64,000 nt of DNA from Aureispira sp963837355 (GTDB lineage Bacteria > Bacteroidota > Bacteroidia > Chitinophagales > Saprospiraceae). Position numbers and translations under genes: made by a program. Below, piece by piece: positions 8,772 through 18,316 of the stretch. The notes below the pieces were generated by a model, which worked only from the letters and a program-made list of their open reading frames with translations, was not told the origin of the DNA and made no database searches. Every line of letters begins with the position of its first letter. Positions within the stretch are counted from its first letter, which is position 1. Location of the stretch: assembly GCA_963837355.1 (NCBI GenBank), contig CAWIMY010000010.1, positions 186,001-250,000 on the forward strand, read 5' to 3'.

Positions 8772-9320
8772 AGACAGTAACTTTTTATAACGATAAAAAT
8801 AAAATATTCAGATGCAAAAAGGAGTAATTAAGACCGCTTTGTGATTCTAGGAAGTAGAATGCACAAAGTGCAAGAAAGTAAACCCCCACTAACAGATGAT
8901 ACATTACTATTACATAGGTTTTTCTAAAAGAAAAATTATAAAATAGCGGTAACTCTCCCGTAGACAAATAGGAAGGTAAAAGGGAATAAAAACGTAGTGA
9001 GCCGTTCTAAACGGCGGCCAATTAGGGAGATAAGTAGACTTAGAGAAGTCAGGTATTGATGCGCGAAAACCCCTGTTTTTGAGTAACAGTGGTGCTATAA
9101 AATTGAAAAGCAGCAAAATCAATACAGCTAATAGGCAAAATAAGATAGTTTAGAACATTTAATAAGCTTCTGTAAAAGGGGGATGAAGCATATTTGTGCA
9201 GAAGGCACTAATCTAAGAAACCAACAAGTCGCCCAAAAGGTTCAACAATAATCTATTTTTTTTCAAAAAAGTTCAAAAAAGGACTAAAAAAGCACTTTAA
9301 CGCTTTTTACTGTGGCTCTT
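8772..9320. other. Intergenic region upstream of the Dps-like gene
   Basis: About 550 bases with only short overlapping minus-strand frames of 60-70 codons that have no protein-like features beyond hydrophobic residues. The left edge should hold the promoter of the Dps-like gene and the right edge the 3' region of the ABC gene (A/T-rich with a TTTTTT run at 9255-9265). I see no confident gene. Confidence 0.5.
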
Positions 9321-11132
9321 TTACTGTTTTTTTATTGCTTGTCGTTCGCGAATTCCTTCTAAATCGCCTTTAGGAATGGCGGAAATTAACTGCTGGGTAT
9401 AAGCTTTCTGCGGATTAGCGTGAATGGTATCTGCTGCCGCAATTTCTTCGATTTTACCTTGATTCATAACAATCATTCTATCGCTCATAAATTTGACGAC
9501 CGATAAATCATGTGAAATAAAGATGTACGTTAGGTGGAGACGCGTGCGTAGTTCTAATAACAAATTTAGTACTTGTGCCTGTACGGATACATCCAAGGCA
9601 GAAACCGACTCATCGCAAATGATAAAACGGGGCTTTAGTGCCAAGGCGCGGGCAATACAAATGCGTTGCCGCTGTCCTCCCGAAAACTCATGAGGGTAGC
9701 GGTCAAAATGCTTTGCTTCTAAACTGACGGTCTCCAACAACTCAATCACATAAGCTTTGCGCGCTTTATCATCGTCTAGTAAACCATGTACGCGCATCGG
9801 CTCCATAATAGCATTACCAATGGTCATACGGGGGTTAAGAGAAGAGTAGGGGTCTTGAAAAATAATCTGTACATCTTTGCGCAGTGCTTTCAATTCTTGA
9901 TTATTCATCGTCAGAATATTCTTTCCCTCAAACAGCACTTCGCCTTCTGTTGCACGAGTCAGCCTCAAAATGGTTCTTCCCAAAGTAGTTTTGCCACAGC
10001 CCGATTCGCCTACCAAACCCAACGTCTCTCCAGGGTAAACCTCAAAATCCACCCCGTCCACGGCTTTTGTCCATGCGACGGTCTTCCCAAAGAAATTTTT
10101 CTTAGCAGGAAAATGAGTTTTTAAGTTGCGAACTTGCAAAATGGGTTGCTGGCGCTTCAAGGCGGCCAAACGCTGCTGCGTCTCCGCTGGTTGTACTCTG
10201 AATTTAGAAATAACGGCTTCTGTAGTGGTTGCTCTTGCCGTAATGTGCCGTTCGCCTTGCGCATCTATCCGCACCTCCATAAAGTCACTAACAACAGGTA
10301 GGCGCGATAAGCGATAGTCCAAGGGAGGGCGACAAGCCAGCAAGCTTTTGGTATAAGGATGTTTTGGGGCAGAAAAGATGTCCAAGACCGTCCCTTGCTC
10401 TACGATATGGCCTTTGTACATCACAATAACCTGATCGGCAATTTCAGCCACCACTCCCAAATCGTGAGTAACAAATAAAATAGAAGCATCAATACTACGG
10501 CGCAATTCGTCCATGAGTTCCAAAATATGCTTCTGTACCGTTACATCAAGTGCTGTTGTTGGTTCATCTGCAATCAAAATCTGAGGATTACAAGAAAGCG
10601 CCATAGCAATCATTACGCGTTGTTTCTGCCCACCCGAAAGTTGATGGGGGTAAGCATTAAAAATACGCTCAGGATCGGGCAACTGTACTTTCTCAAACAA
10701 GGCCAACGTATCTTGTTTCGCTTGTTTTTTATCAATATCTTGGTGTAGTAAAATAGCCTCCAATACTTGGTTGCCACAAGTATACACGGGATTGAGCGAG
10801 GTCATCGGCTCCTGAAAGATCATAGCAATCTCGTTGCCTCGATACTCTCGCATCGTTTTTAAATCCGTTTGCACCAAATCAACCACACTGCCATTGGCGC
10901 GGTGGTACAAAATCTCTCCCGACTCAATATAGCCAGGAGGTTGCGCAATCAACCCTAAAATAGACAAACAGGTAACGGACTTGCCCGAACCCGATTCGCC
11001 CACAATGCCCACGGTTTCGCCTCTGTATAGGGTAAAGCTGATGCCGTCCACGGCTTTGGCGACTCCTTCTTCTGTTTTGAAATAGGTCTTTAAGTTGCGG
11101 ACTTCTAGCAATTTTTGGCGCTCTGTTTGCAT
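9321..11132 (-). CDS. Fused dual ATP-binding protein of an oligopeptide/dipeptide ABC importer
   Basis: A 603-residue cytoplasmic ATPase with two complete ABC domains, equivalent to OppD and OppF in one chain, as in YejF and GsiA. Domain 1 has Walker A GESGSGKS (45-52), the LSGGQKQR signature and Walker B ILIADEPTTALD; domain 2 has GESGCGKT, FSGGQRQR and FIICDESVSALD. Each carries the oligopeptide-type C-terminal tail (MYKGHIVEQGT... HPYTKSLL). It powers uptake of peptides or similar compounds through a permease and binding protein; neither is encoded next to it. The ATG at 11132 is chosen because the family N-terminus begins there; an in-frame start 69 bases upstream adds unrelated residues. 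Confidence 0.92.
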   Translation of the reverse strand: MQTERQKLLEVRNLKTYFKTEEGVAKAVDGISFTLYRGETVGIVGESGSGKSVTCLSILGLIAQPPGYIESGEILYHRANGSVVDLVQTDLKTMREYRGNEIAMIFQEPMTSLNPVYTCGNQVLEAILLHQDIDKKQAKQDTLALFEKVQLPDPERIFNAYPHQLSGGQKQRVMIAMALSCNPQILIADEPTTALDVTVQKHILELMDELRRSIDASILFVTHDLGVVAEIADQVIVMYKGHIVEQGTVLDIFSAPKHPYTKSLLACRPPLDYRLSRLPVVSDFMEVRIDAQGERHITARATTTEAVISKFRVQPAETQQRLAALKRQQPILQVRNLKTHFPAKKNFFGKTVAWTKAVDGVDFEVYPGETLGLVGESGCGKTTLGRTILRLTRATEGEVLFEGKNILTMNNQELKALRKDVQIIFQDPYSSLNPRMTIGNAIMEPMRVHGLLDDDKARKAYVIELLETVSLEAKHFDRYPHEFSGGQRQRICIARALALKPRFIICDESVSALDVSVQAQVLNLLLELRTRLHLTYIFISHDLSVVKFMSDRMIVMNQGKIEEIAAADTIHANPQKAYTQQLISAIPKGDLEGIRERQAIKKQ

Positions 11133-11466
11133 AATGGTAGTTGATGACTCGAATATAAAAGTACAAGTCTTAAAGGTAAAAGTATTTTTCAATATCCCCA
11201 AGAGAAGTACTGATTGGCAAATGCTGCTAGCGGTTTTGTTTTTTCTATTTTTTTTAATGGGGCTCTAGTACGCTATTATTGAAGCACTTAGTAAAGACTG
11301 CTTTTTTTTGTGTCAAAAAAAAAGATGGAGGTGGAACCTTTTATACTAGAATTGGATTATACTGTTGTGCTATTCTAAGGCTATTTTATAGTAAAAAGGC
11401 GTAGCCACCAAAACAACACCTAAATTAACCATTTTCCTCATTTAGAAAATAAATTACCATACTACC
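11133..11466. other. Divergent intergenic region
   Basis: About 330 A/T-rich bases between the minus-strand ABC ATPase gene and the plus-strand BI-1 gene. Both promoters should lie here. I do not see a convincing full TTG/TAnnTTTG pair and no gene. Confidence 0.5.
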
Positions 11467-12237
11467 ATGGCAAATAATCGCTTTATGAAATCCTCTAACC
11501 CTTTTATCGGCGACGAGCAGTTTGTGAAAACTGCAAATAAAGGGGTTGATTTAGGGGTTACCCGTGCAGATGGGGTAATGACTATTCAAGGAACGACCAA
11601 CAAAACGCTCCTCTTAGCACTTATTCTTGTTGCTTCAGCAATGGTGTCCTTCTTTTACATCCCTTTCTCTTTACCTGTTTTTTACGGAAGTATGTTTGCA
11701 GCTTTAGGGGTAGCGTTTGTTACCTACTCTAAGCCAAATATTGCACACATTACTGCGCCTATTTATTCTGTTTTAGAAGGTATTGCAATGGGAACGGCTA
11801 CATACATGTTAGCCGCTTATGCAGGAAATGTAGGAATTATCTTCAATGCCGTACTTTTGACCGCTTTGTGTTTAGTTTCTATGCTTTTATGTTACAAATT
11901 TGGTTTGATTAAGGCCACTAAGAAATTCCGTTCCATTATCACTACGGCTACAGGTGCCATTATGATGATGTATCTGATTGCTATTGGTCTTCAATTTGCT
12001 AATATACAAATACCTTATTTACATACATCTGGCCCAATTGGTATTGGTATCAGCTTGTTTATCATTGGTATCGCTGTTTTGCGTTTGATTTTAGACTTTG
12101 ATAACATTGAGCGTGGAGTACAAATGGGTGCGCCCAAAATGATGGAGTGGGTCTCTGCTATGGGATTATTAGTAACTGTCGTTTGGATTTACTTCGAAAT
12201 ACTAAAGTTATTGGCTATTTTAAGTAGCAGTGAATAA
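11467..12237 (+). CDS. Bax inhibitor-1/YccA family membrane protein
   Basis: A 256-residue protein with a hydrophilic N-terminus of about 40 residues and seven hydrophobic helices. The pattern SVLEGIAMGTATYMLA in the middle, the repeated LTALCLVSMLLCYKFG, and LRLILDFDNIERGVQMGAPK before the last helix are typical of the prokaryotic YccA-like branch, where the DFxxIexG loop is conserved. Related proteins such as BsYetJ are pH-gated calcium channels; function of this branch in Bacteroidota is unknown. It stands alone, with its own terminator. Confidence 0.9.
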   Translation: MANNRFMKSSNPFIGDEQFVKTANKGVDLGVTRADGVMTIQGTTNKTLLLALILVASAMVSFFYIPFSLPVFYGSMFAALGVAFVTYSKPNIAHITAPIYSVLEGIAMGTATYMLAAYAGNVGIIFNAVLLTALCLVSMLLCYKFGLIKATKKFRSIITTATGAIMMMYLIAIGLQFANIQIPYLHTSGPIGIGISLFIIGIAVLRLILDFDNIERGVQMGAPKMMEWVSAMGLLVTVVWIYFEILKLLAILSSSE

Positions 12238-12260
12238 CCCTCCAAGAGGCATTTTTGCTA

Positions 12261-12300
12261 TAAACCTGCTAGCGCTGAATAGGCCTAGCAGGTTTATTTT
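12261..12300 (+). terminator. Rho-independent terminator
   Basis: A 12-bp stem (TAAACCTGCTAG) with a 12-base loop followed by ATTTTTT, directly after the BI-1 family gene. Confidence 0.85.
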
Positions 12301-12352
12301 TTGGAGAATACTCCCTATTTTTTAAACAACTTCTATTTTTTTTCTGTACATC

Positions 12353-12748
12353 ATGAATCAACCATTGGAAAAAGTACGGGTAGACAAATGGCTATGGGCG
12401 GTGCGTATTTTTAAGAGCCGTACCCTCGCTAGCAATGCCTGCAAAAGTAATAAGGTGCTCTTGAATGGAGTGGCATTGAAACCATCCTTCAGCGTGGAGC
12501 GGGGGATGATTTTGCACGTCAAGAAAGAGGGCTATAATATGCGCTACAAAATTGTTGATCTATTGGAAAAGCGTGCTTCTGCCAAATTAGCAGAGCCTTG
12601 TTATGAAAATCTGACAACCGAAGACGAACTGAATAAGTTCAAAGACTGGTATGTGCGCAACAAAGCCGTCACCGAAAGCCGTAGCAAAGGTCTTGGCCGA
12701 CCAACAAAACGCGATCGCCGCGATATTGATAAGTTCAAGGACTTGTAA
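12353..12748 (+). CDS. hslR: RNA-binding S4-domain protein, Hsp15-like
   Basis: A 131-residue basic protein. The N-terminal S4 RNA-binding domain (RVDKWLWAVRIFKSRTLA... VLLNGVALKPSFSVERG) starts at residue 9 and is followed by a charged tail ending in GRPTKRDRRDIDKF, the classical C-terminal signature of the Hsp15 family. Hsp15 binds 50S subunits carrying a stranded nascent chain and helps recycle them after heat stress. The family fit is good over its full length; the assignment to the exact orthologue is from these motifs only. Confidence 0.85.
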   Translation: MNQPLEKVRVDKWLWAVRIFKSRTLASNACKSNKVLLNGVALKPSFSVERGMILHVKKEGYNMRYKIVDLLEKRASAKLAEPCYENLTTEDELNKFKDWYVRNKAVTESRSKGLGRPTKRDRRDIDKFKDL

Positions 12749-12752
12749 AAGA

Positions 12753-12775
12753 AACCCGTTTTTGGGTTGGTTTTT
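12753..12775 (+). terminator. Short possible terminator after the S4-domain gene
   Basis: A 5-bp AACCC/GGGTT stem with a T-rich loop and a run of five T follows the stop within 30 bases. The stem is short, so this is only a candidate. Confidence 0.4.
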
Positions 12776-12952
12776 GTGGTTTTGAGAAACTAGCGTGTTC
12801 CTTGTCGTACTATCGGAATATTGCCCCAATGTATCAACAGCCGCACCAATGGCTGCCACTAATTTGTTAATAGAAGTTGCTTTTAAAAACTGGCGGCCTA
12901 CTCCCTCCCTGAAAGTCTACGCCCAACAACAACTTCGTTAAAGAGATTTACG

Positions 12953-15781
12953 ATGAAACAACTGCTTTCTCTATTTATCTTTTTGTTTTGCTTGCCACTT
13001 GGTGTTTGGGCGACTCATAATCGCTCTGGCGAAATGACCTATCGACAAATCGGACCCAATGATATTGAGCTGACAATTACGACGTATACTAAAGTTAGTC
13101 CGCCCAGTGATCAAGCCGACCGCAACGAACTCAATGTAGATTGGGGAGATGGCACGCCAACAGAGCAATTGATACGGACAGCGCGAACAATGATTTTCAA
13201 TGACATTCAAGAGAATGTTTATGTGGGGGTACATTCCTATCCAGGGGCAACAACTACTGCTCCCTATGTGATCTCTATGCAAGATCCCAATCGTAACGAC
13301 CGAATCTTAAACATTAATAACGGGAATTCTATTGGCGTTGCCTTCTTCCTACAAACGGAAGTCTTTCTATTTAATGCAGCGTTCTTTGGGTACAACAGTT
13401 CTCCCATTCTACTAGAGAAACCCGTTGATTTTGGGGTAGTAGGGGAGATTTTCCAACATACACCCAACGGGTTTGATCCTGATGGCGACAGCATTGCTTA
13501 CGAATTAATCGTACCCAAGCAAGACCGCAACAGCAATGTACCAGGCTATCAATTGGTCACCGATATTGGCCCTGGCCTAAACAATCAATACTCTTTTGAC
13601 AGTACTACGGGCTTGTTTACTTGGAATGCTCCTCAAGTAGCAGGCGAGTACAACATTGCTATTCTAGTAAAATCTTACCGTAATGGCCAATACTTAGGCG
13701 GGATTGTTCGAGATATCCAAATCAAAATTGAGAACGCCATCAATGAACCACCAAAATTAGAAGTCATTGCAGATCTTTGTGTGGAGGCAGGAGAACTCAT
13801 TGAATTTGATGTAGAAGCTTGGGATGAAGATATTCCCTTGCAGTTGGTTACGTTGACAGGAACGGGCGGGCCTTTGTCCCCAACGATTGTGTCGCCTGCG
13901 ACCTTTACCAGCGTGTCGGGTACCGCACCTCCCGGTTTTCCACTTCGTAGTCGTTTCCGTTGGCAAACGGTCTGTGAGCATGTGCAGCCACAGTTTTGGC
14001 AATTGGTGTTCAAGGCAAAAGATAGTTATACACAAAACGGCAATGACGCTTCTTTGGCAACGTTTAAAGTAGTCCGTATTAGCATTGTCGCACCAGCCCC
14101 ACAAAATTTACAAGCAACGGTAGCGGGCAATGCGACCACCTTGACTTGGGACAGCCCTTATCCCTGCGAGAGCTCGGTTAATTTCTTTGGTTTTACGGTT
14201 TGGCGAAAGCTAGGCTGTGATAACTTTACACCTGATAGTTGTCAGGTAGGATTAGCAGGATTGGGATATACGCAAATCAATACGGGCTTTATCAATACGC
14301 CGACAGGGGGCAGTTATACCTTTGTCGATAACACCATTCAGTCGGGTACCGCTTACAGCTACCGTATTTTAGGCGAGTTCGGAACTCCAATCTTACTCAA
14401 TGGCAATATTGTCAATTATTCTAACTTTGTGTCTAGCCGTACTTCTGAGGAGGCTTGTATAGAAACCCGAGAGGATTTACCCACTATTATCAATGTGGAT
14501 GTTGAAGCAACTAGTCTTACCGCAGGAGAAATCTTTGTGCGTTGGACAAAGCCACAGGGTAGTGAGTTGGATACCATCTTTAATGCGCCTCCTTATCGTT
14601 ACGAATTGTACGAATCGGTTGGACAGGCGGGAGCAGCCTTTGGTACTACGCCCATTTATCAATCGCCTTTATATCCAGCCTTCTATTTGGCTAATGATAC
14701 CAGCTTTACCGCACAAAACTTAAACACGCAGGACGATCCTTATAGTTACAAAGTCGTCTTTTATGCCAATAATGATGTTGTTGGAGGAACTAAAGTAGCT
14801 TCTTCTATTTACCTTTCAGTGGCTTCTAGTGATGCCCAGAACACCTTGACTTGGACAGAAAATGTACCTTGGCAGAACACGGCTTATGAGGTTTACGAGG
14901 AAACGCCTGTGGGGAGTAATAACTTCAATTTACTGGGAGTGGTTACCCGTCGCCGTTATGTGCATACAGGATTGACCAATGGCGAAGAGTATTGTTATCG
15001 CATCCGTAGTTTAGGGTCTTATAATACAGATAATACACCTGATACCTTGTTCAATAAGTCACAGGTTGCTTGTGGAACGCCTTTGGATACGATTCCGCCC
15101 TGTGCGCCTGATGCTTCGGCGATTATAGCACTGTCGAGCTGTGACGTAATCCAAGACGATGCCAATAATCCAGAGCGGCTGCCTTGTCAAGGGACAATTA
15201 CAGAGCCCGACTTTTTATACAATGAAATTACTTGGTCTAATAACTCGGATTCTTGTGGCGAGGATGTGGCGCGCTTTAACGTTTACTTTGCGCCTTTCTG
15301 TGATGGTAATTATACCTTGGTCTACGAGTCACAAGGCTTGGAAGATACATCGTTCCAGCATGTGCCTTCACCGACCAACTTAGCAGGCTGTTATTACATT
15401 ACTTCTATAGATTCTATAGAAGTCAATGGCGGCGGCAACGAGAGTAGTCCAAGTGCTCCCATTCGTACGGATAACTGTCCTTTCTACGACCTACCCAATA
15501 CCTTTACGCCTAATGGCGACGGAGCAAATGACCTCTTTACTCCCTGTTTGATTTATCGCTACATCAACCGTGTAGAATTTACCGTGACTAATCGCTGGGG
15601 GCAGGTTGTTTTTGAAACGAATGATCCGAATATCAATTGGGATGGCCGCGATCAAAATACGGGACAGGAGTTGCCAGAAGGGGTTTACTATTACACGTGT
15701 ACTGTCGAGCAAAAATGCTTGTCTTGTGATGCTCTAAAACCACTCAAAGGATTCATTCATTTGATAAGAGCCGACCAGTAA
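12953..15781 (+). CDS. Large secreted protein with gliding-motility-associated C-terminal (CHU_C) domain
   Basis: A 942-residue exported protein. A signal peptide (about 1-20, ending GVWA) is followed by ATHNRSGEMTYRQIGPND, a start common in Bacteroidota cell-surface proteins, then cadherin/Ig-like regions (WGDGTP, DPDGDSIAYELI, AGEYNIAILVKSYRNG), two or three fibronectin type III-like modules (about 380-700; repeated YSYRILGEF, YSYKVVFYA, YCYRIRSLG), and a C-terminal type-B sorting domain with NTFTPNGDGANDLF, VTNRWGQVVFE and WDGRD. That last domain directs secretion through T9SS. The gene stands alone with its own complex terminator; the ligand or role on the surface is unknown. Confidence 0.9.
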   Translation: MKQLLSLFIFLFCLPLGVWATHNRSGEMTYRQIGPNDIELTITTYTKVSPPSDQADRNELNVDWGDGTPTEQLIRTARTMIFNDIQENVYVGVHSYPGATTTAPYVISMQDPNRNDRILNINNGNSIGVAFFLQTEVFLFNAAFFGYNSSPILLEKPVDFGVVGEIFQHTPNGFDPDGDSIAYELIVPKQDRNSNVPGYQLVTDIGPGLNNQYSFDSTTGLFTWNAPQVAGEYNIAILVKSYRNGQYLGGIVRDIQIKIENAINEPPKLEVIADLCVEAGELIEFDVEAWDEDIPLQLVTLTGTGGPLSPTIVSPATFTSVSGTAPPGFPLRSRFRWQTVCEHVQPQFWQLVFKAKDSYTQNGNDASLATFKVVRISIVAPAPQNLQATVAGNATTLTWDSPYPCESSVNFFGFTVWRKLGCDNFTPDSCQVGLAGLGYTQINTGFINTPTGGSYTFVDNTIQSGTAYSYRILGEFGTPILLNGNIVNYSNFVSSRTSEEACIETREDLPTIINVDVEATSLTAGEIFVRWTKPQGSELDTIFNAPPYRYELYESVGQAGAAFGTTPIYQSPLYPAFYLANDTSFTAQNLNTQDDPYSYKVVFYANNDVVGGTKVASSIYLSVASSDAQNTLTWTENVPWQNTAYEVYEETPVGSNNFNLLGVVTRRRYVHTGLTNGEEYCYRIRSLGSYNTDNTPDTLFNKSQVACGTPLDTIPPCAPDASAIIALSSCDVIQDDANNPERLPCQGTITEPDFLYNEITWSNNSDSCGEDVARFNVYFAPFCDGNYTLVYESQGLEDTSFQHVPSPTNLAGCYYITSIDSIEVNGGGNESSPSAPIRTDNCPFYDLPNTFTPNGDGANDLFTPCLIYRYINRVEFTVTNRWGQVVFETNDPNINWDGRDQNTGQELPEGVYYYTCTVEQKCLSCDALKPLKGFIHLIRADQ

Positions 15782-15815
15782 GCGCCTTCTACCAACGCGT
15801 TTACCATAGCCTATC

Positions 15816-15890
15816 AAAAGCCGCTGATAGCTGCTGTATTTGCCTAGTTTTAGCCAACAGGACGATAACAGCGTTATTAGCGGCTTTTTA
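15816..15890 (+). terminator. Large stem terminator after the CHU_C gene
   Basis: Arms AAAAGCCGCT and AGCGGCTTTT enclose a further imperfect inverted pair and are followed by a T-rich tract. The rest of the gap up to 16106 shows no gene; an in-frame ATG at 16011-type position belongs to a poor upstream extension of the next gene. Confidence 0.7.
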
Positions 15891-16106
15891 TTTTATAAAA
15901 ATCACATTCCATCTACCTCCGTTAAGTTAAGGTTATTAAAAAGGTCTTTTTCTATGAAAAAAAGCGTATTTTCACAGAGAAGTTGTTAGCACCTCTTCCC
16001 TAGAGAAACGTTGAATTTGGCCATCCTTCCCAAGCGCCAAGCGATAGAAAGAGTAGCTCTAGATTGTCCCAATACGATTATATTTTGTCATGATAAACCC
16101 CTTATA

Positions 16107-17066
16107 ATGAAACGGTTGTTATTCTTGCTGCTGTGTGTATTTTCTTTAGAATTAAGTGCCCAAGAAGTTAGAAAAGAAACATACGAAGACGGGCGCACAA
16201 AATCGGAAGGTGCCTACAGTTCCGCCAAAATAAAAACAGGTCAATGGAAGTATTATTATCCTAACGGAAAACTAGAAGCAGAAGGCTCCTACAATGGAAA
16301 ACTAGCCCCAGCACAACCCGTTTTGGTACGCAAAGGCCGCGATTCAGCCATCGACGACGATGGTGTAGTGCGCCACGGCAAATGGACGTTCTATTATACC
16401 AATGGCCAACCCAAAGCTAGTATCAATTACCAAAATGGTTGTCCCAATGGGCAGTTGATCAAGTGGTATAAAACGGGCGAAAAAATGGAACAGAGCAACT
16501 ACAGTACTTGTGATAAAGTGACCGCCAAAAAAATATGGGCCAAAGAAGGCTGGTTGAAACAAGAAATGCTAAACGAAGGAAACGAGCGTAGCGTACAAAT
16601 AGAATGGTACGAAAACGGACAAAAAAAAGCCGCCATACCCTACAAAAAAGGTAAGCAGTTTGGCCGTGTCAAACGTTGGTATGCCAATGGACAACGCGAA
16701 GAAGATGTTATGATGAAAAACACCCGCGTCCACGGCTCTTATCGCTCTTGGTATCCTAATGGTAACAAACAACGCGAATTCTTTTCTATTAATAATGTCA
16801 TGAGTGGCGAATACAAAGAATGGAACAAGGATGGGAAATTATTATGGGAAATTACAGAATTGACGGATGAGAATAAAATACTAGTCGTGAATTATTGGCC
16901 TGATGGCAGCATCAAAATGAAAGGTAAGTCTGCGATGCCTACTTCGCTCAGTATACACGAATGGTCACAAACGCGCACTGGCTACTGGACTTACTATTTT
17001 GAAGGCAAAGTAACACGCTCTGAAAAATACAGCAACGGCCAATTACTAGCCGTCGAAATGCCCTAA
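16107..17066 (+). CDS. Secreted MORN-repeat (YwqK-like) protein
   Basis: A 319-residue protein with a signal peptide (KRLLFLLLCVFSLELSAQ). The mature part is about ten MORN-type repeats of the form G-x-W-x-x-Y-Y-x-N-G-x-x-x-A, e.g. GQWKYYYPNGKLEAEG, GKWTFYYTNGQPKA, IEWYENGQKKA, KRWYANGQRE, RSWYPNGNKQ. Such beta-hairpin solenoids are widespread in Bacteroidota envelopes and are often annotated as YwqK-family antitoxin, which is a name by similarity only. An in-frame ATG lies 96 bases upstream, but only the start at 16107 opens a signal peptide. The VWA gene starts 41 bases after the stop, so the two are probably co-transcribed. Confidence 0.85.
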   Translation: MKRLLFLLLCVFSLELSAQEVRKETYEDGRTKSEGAYSSAKIKTGQWKYYYPNGKLEAEGSYNGKLAPAQPVLVRKGRDSAIDDDGVVRHGKWTFYYTNGQPKASINYQNGCPNGQLIKWYKTGEKMEQSNYSTCDKVTAKKIWAKEGWLKQEMLNEGNERSVQIEWYENGQKKAAIPYKKGKQFGRVKRWYANGQREEDVMMKNTRVHGSYRSWYPNGNKQREFFSINNVMSGEYKEWNKDGKLLWEITELTDENKILVVNYWPDGSIKMKGKSAMPTSLSIHEWSQTRTGYWTYYFEGKVTRSEKYSNGQLLAVEMP

Positions 17067-17107
17067 TCATCTTAAAAGCGTTCTAGAACGCTCAGGAATT
17101 AGCAACA

Positions 17108-18262
17108 ATGGAAGAGGTAGAATTTGGCCGCGAACAACGCTGGCGCTTAGTGTTGGGACAAGAAGCGGAAGAACAAAAAGACGGTTCTAGTGTGGACTTG
17201 TCAGGAGAAGGAATGGAAATGGATGCGGCCTTGGCCGCGCTCTACGAAGAGGGCAATTCTAAAGGAGGCTTGGGCAGCTCTGCCCCTAAAGTCAATCGCT
17301 GGTTAGGCGATATTCGCAAATACTTCAAGACACCTGTCGTGCAAGCTATGCAACGCGATGCCCTAGAAAACCTAGGTTTAAAGCAAATGCTCCTAGAACC
17401 CGAATTGCTAGAAAGTGTAGAGGCGGATGTCCATTTAGTGGGTACGCTGCTCTCCCTCAATGGCGTTATTCCAGAAAAAACAAAAGAGACGGCGCGCTTA
17501 GTAGTACGCAAAGTAGTGGATAAACTCACCAAACAGCTAGAATATCCTTTGCTGCAAGCCGTACAAGGAGCGCTGAGTCAATCCGTGCGCAACCGCCGCC
17601 CCAAGTTTAGAGAAATCAACTGGCACCGAACGATTCGCCTCAATCTAAAACATTACCAAAAAGAATACAAAAGCATCATTCCCCACCAATTGATGGGCTA
17701 TGGTCGCAAAGGGCAAGCCCTCAAAGAAATTATCTTGTGTGTGGATCAGAGTGGTTCGATGGCAAGCTCGGTCGTTTATTCTAGTATTTTTGCGGCGGTA
17801 CTCGCTTCTTTGCCTGCACTAAAAACCCATCTGGTGGTCTTTGATACGGCGGTAGCCGACTTGACTAAGGATTTGGAAGATCCTGTAGAACTCTTATTTG
17901 GTACGCAACTAGGGGGTGGTACAGACATTCACAAAGCCTTGCGTTATGTAGAGACGTTAGTACAAACACCCAATGATACGATTTTGGTTTTAATCTCCGA
18001 TTTGTATGAAGGTGGGTCTAATGCGCCTCTTTTTCAACAAGCACAGCAACTACAGCAAAAGGGGCTACAATTTATTACTTTGTTAGCCCTCAACGATGAA
18101 GGCGCGCCCGCTTACGACCGTACAGTTGCGGCACAGTTCAACAGTTTAGAAATTCCTGTTTTTGCCTGTACACCCGATCAATTTCCCAACTTAATGGCGG
18201 CGGCACTCAAGAACGAAGACATCAATCAATGGATGGCTAAACAAGCCATTGTAGCACGATAA
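17108..18262 (+). CDS. VWA-domain protein of the MoxR/YehP type
   Basis: A 384-residue cytoplasmic protein. The first 190 residues are mostly helical; the C-terminal von Willebrand A domain (about 203-375) has an intact metal-ion-dependent adhesion site: D213-x-S215-x-S217 (CVDQSGSMAS), T272 in GGGTD, and D298 in ISDLYEGG. The arrangement matches YehP-like VWA proteins, which work with a MoxR-family AAA ATPase, as in metal insertion and chaperone systems or conflict-linked MoxR-VWA systems. A matching AAA gene is in this window at 36898, about 19 kb away, not adjacent. The neighbour upstream is the MORN protein. Start ATG at 17108 follows a perfect 16-base palindrome at 17077-17092. Confidence 0.85.
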   Translation: MEEVEFGREQRWRLVLGQEAEEQKDGSSVDLSGEGMEMDAALAALYEEGNSKGGLGSSAPKVNRWLGDIRKYFKTPVVQAMQRDALENLGLKQMLLEPELLESVEADVHLVGTLLSLNGVIPEKTKETARLVVRKVVDKLTKQLEYPLLQAVQGALSQSVRNRRPKFREINWHRTIRLNLKHYQKEYKSIIPHQLMGYGRKGQALKEIILCVDQSGSMASSVVYSSIFAAVLASLPALKTHLVVFDTAVADLTKDLEDPVELLFGTQLGGGTDIHKALRYVETLVQTPNDTILVLISDLYEGGSNAPLFQQAQQLQQKGLQFITLLALNDEGAPAYDRTVAAQFNSLEIPVFACTPDQFPNLMAAALKNEDINQWMAKQAIVAR

Positions 18263-18266
18263 GGTT

Positions 18267-18305
18267 TTTCTATGGGAGCAAACGAGCATTTACCCCCATA
18301 GAAGA
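18267..18305. terminator. Inverted repeat between convergent genes
   Basis: Arms TTCTATGGG and CCCATAGAA separated by about 20 bases with partly complementary inner sequence; a likely terminator for the VWA gene and, in reverse, for the ChaN-like gene. No long T run. Confidence 0.5.
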
Positions 18306-18316
18306 AACGAAGTGTA

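Noticed and set aside
8785..9122. Overlapping 60- and 70-codon minus-strand frames
   Set aside because: They overlap each other, have hydrophobic low-complexity composition, and no supporting signals.
16107..17066. MORN protein as the antitoxin of a toxin-antitoxin pair
   Set aside because: The YwqK antitoxin label rests on similarity of repeats; no toxin gene is adjacent and the protein is exported.
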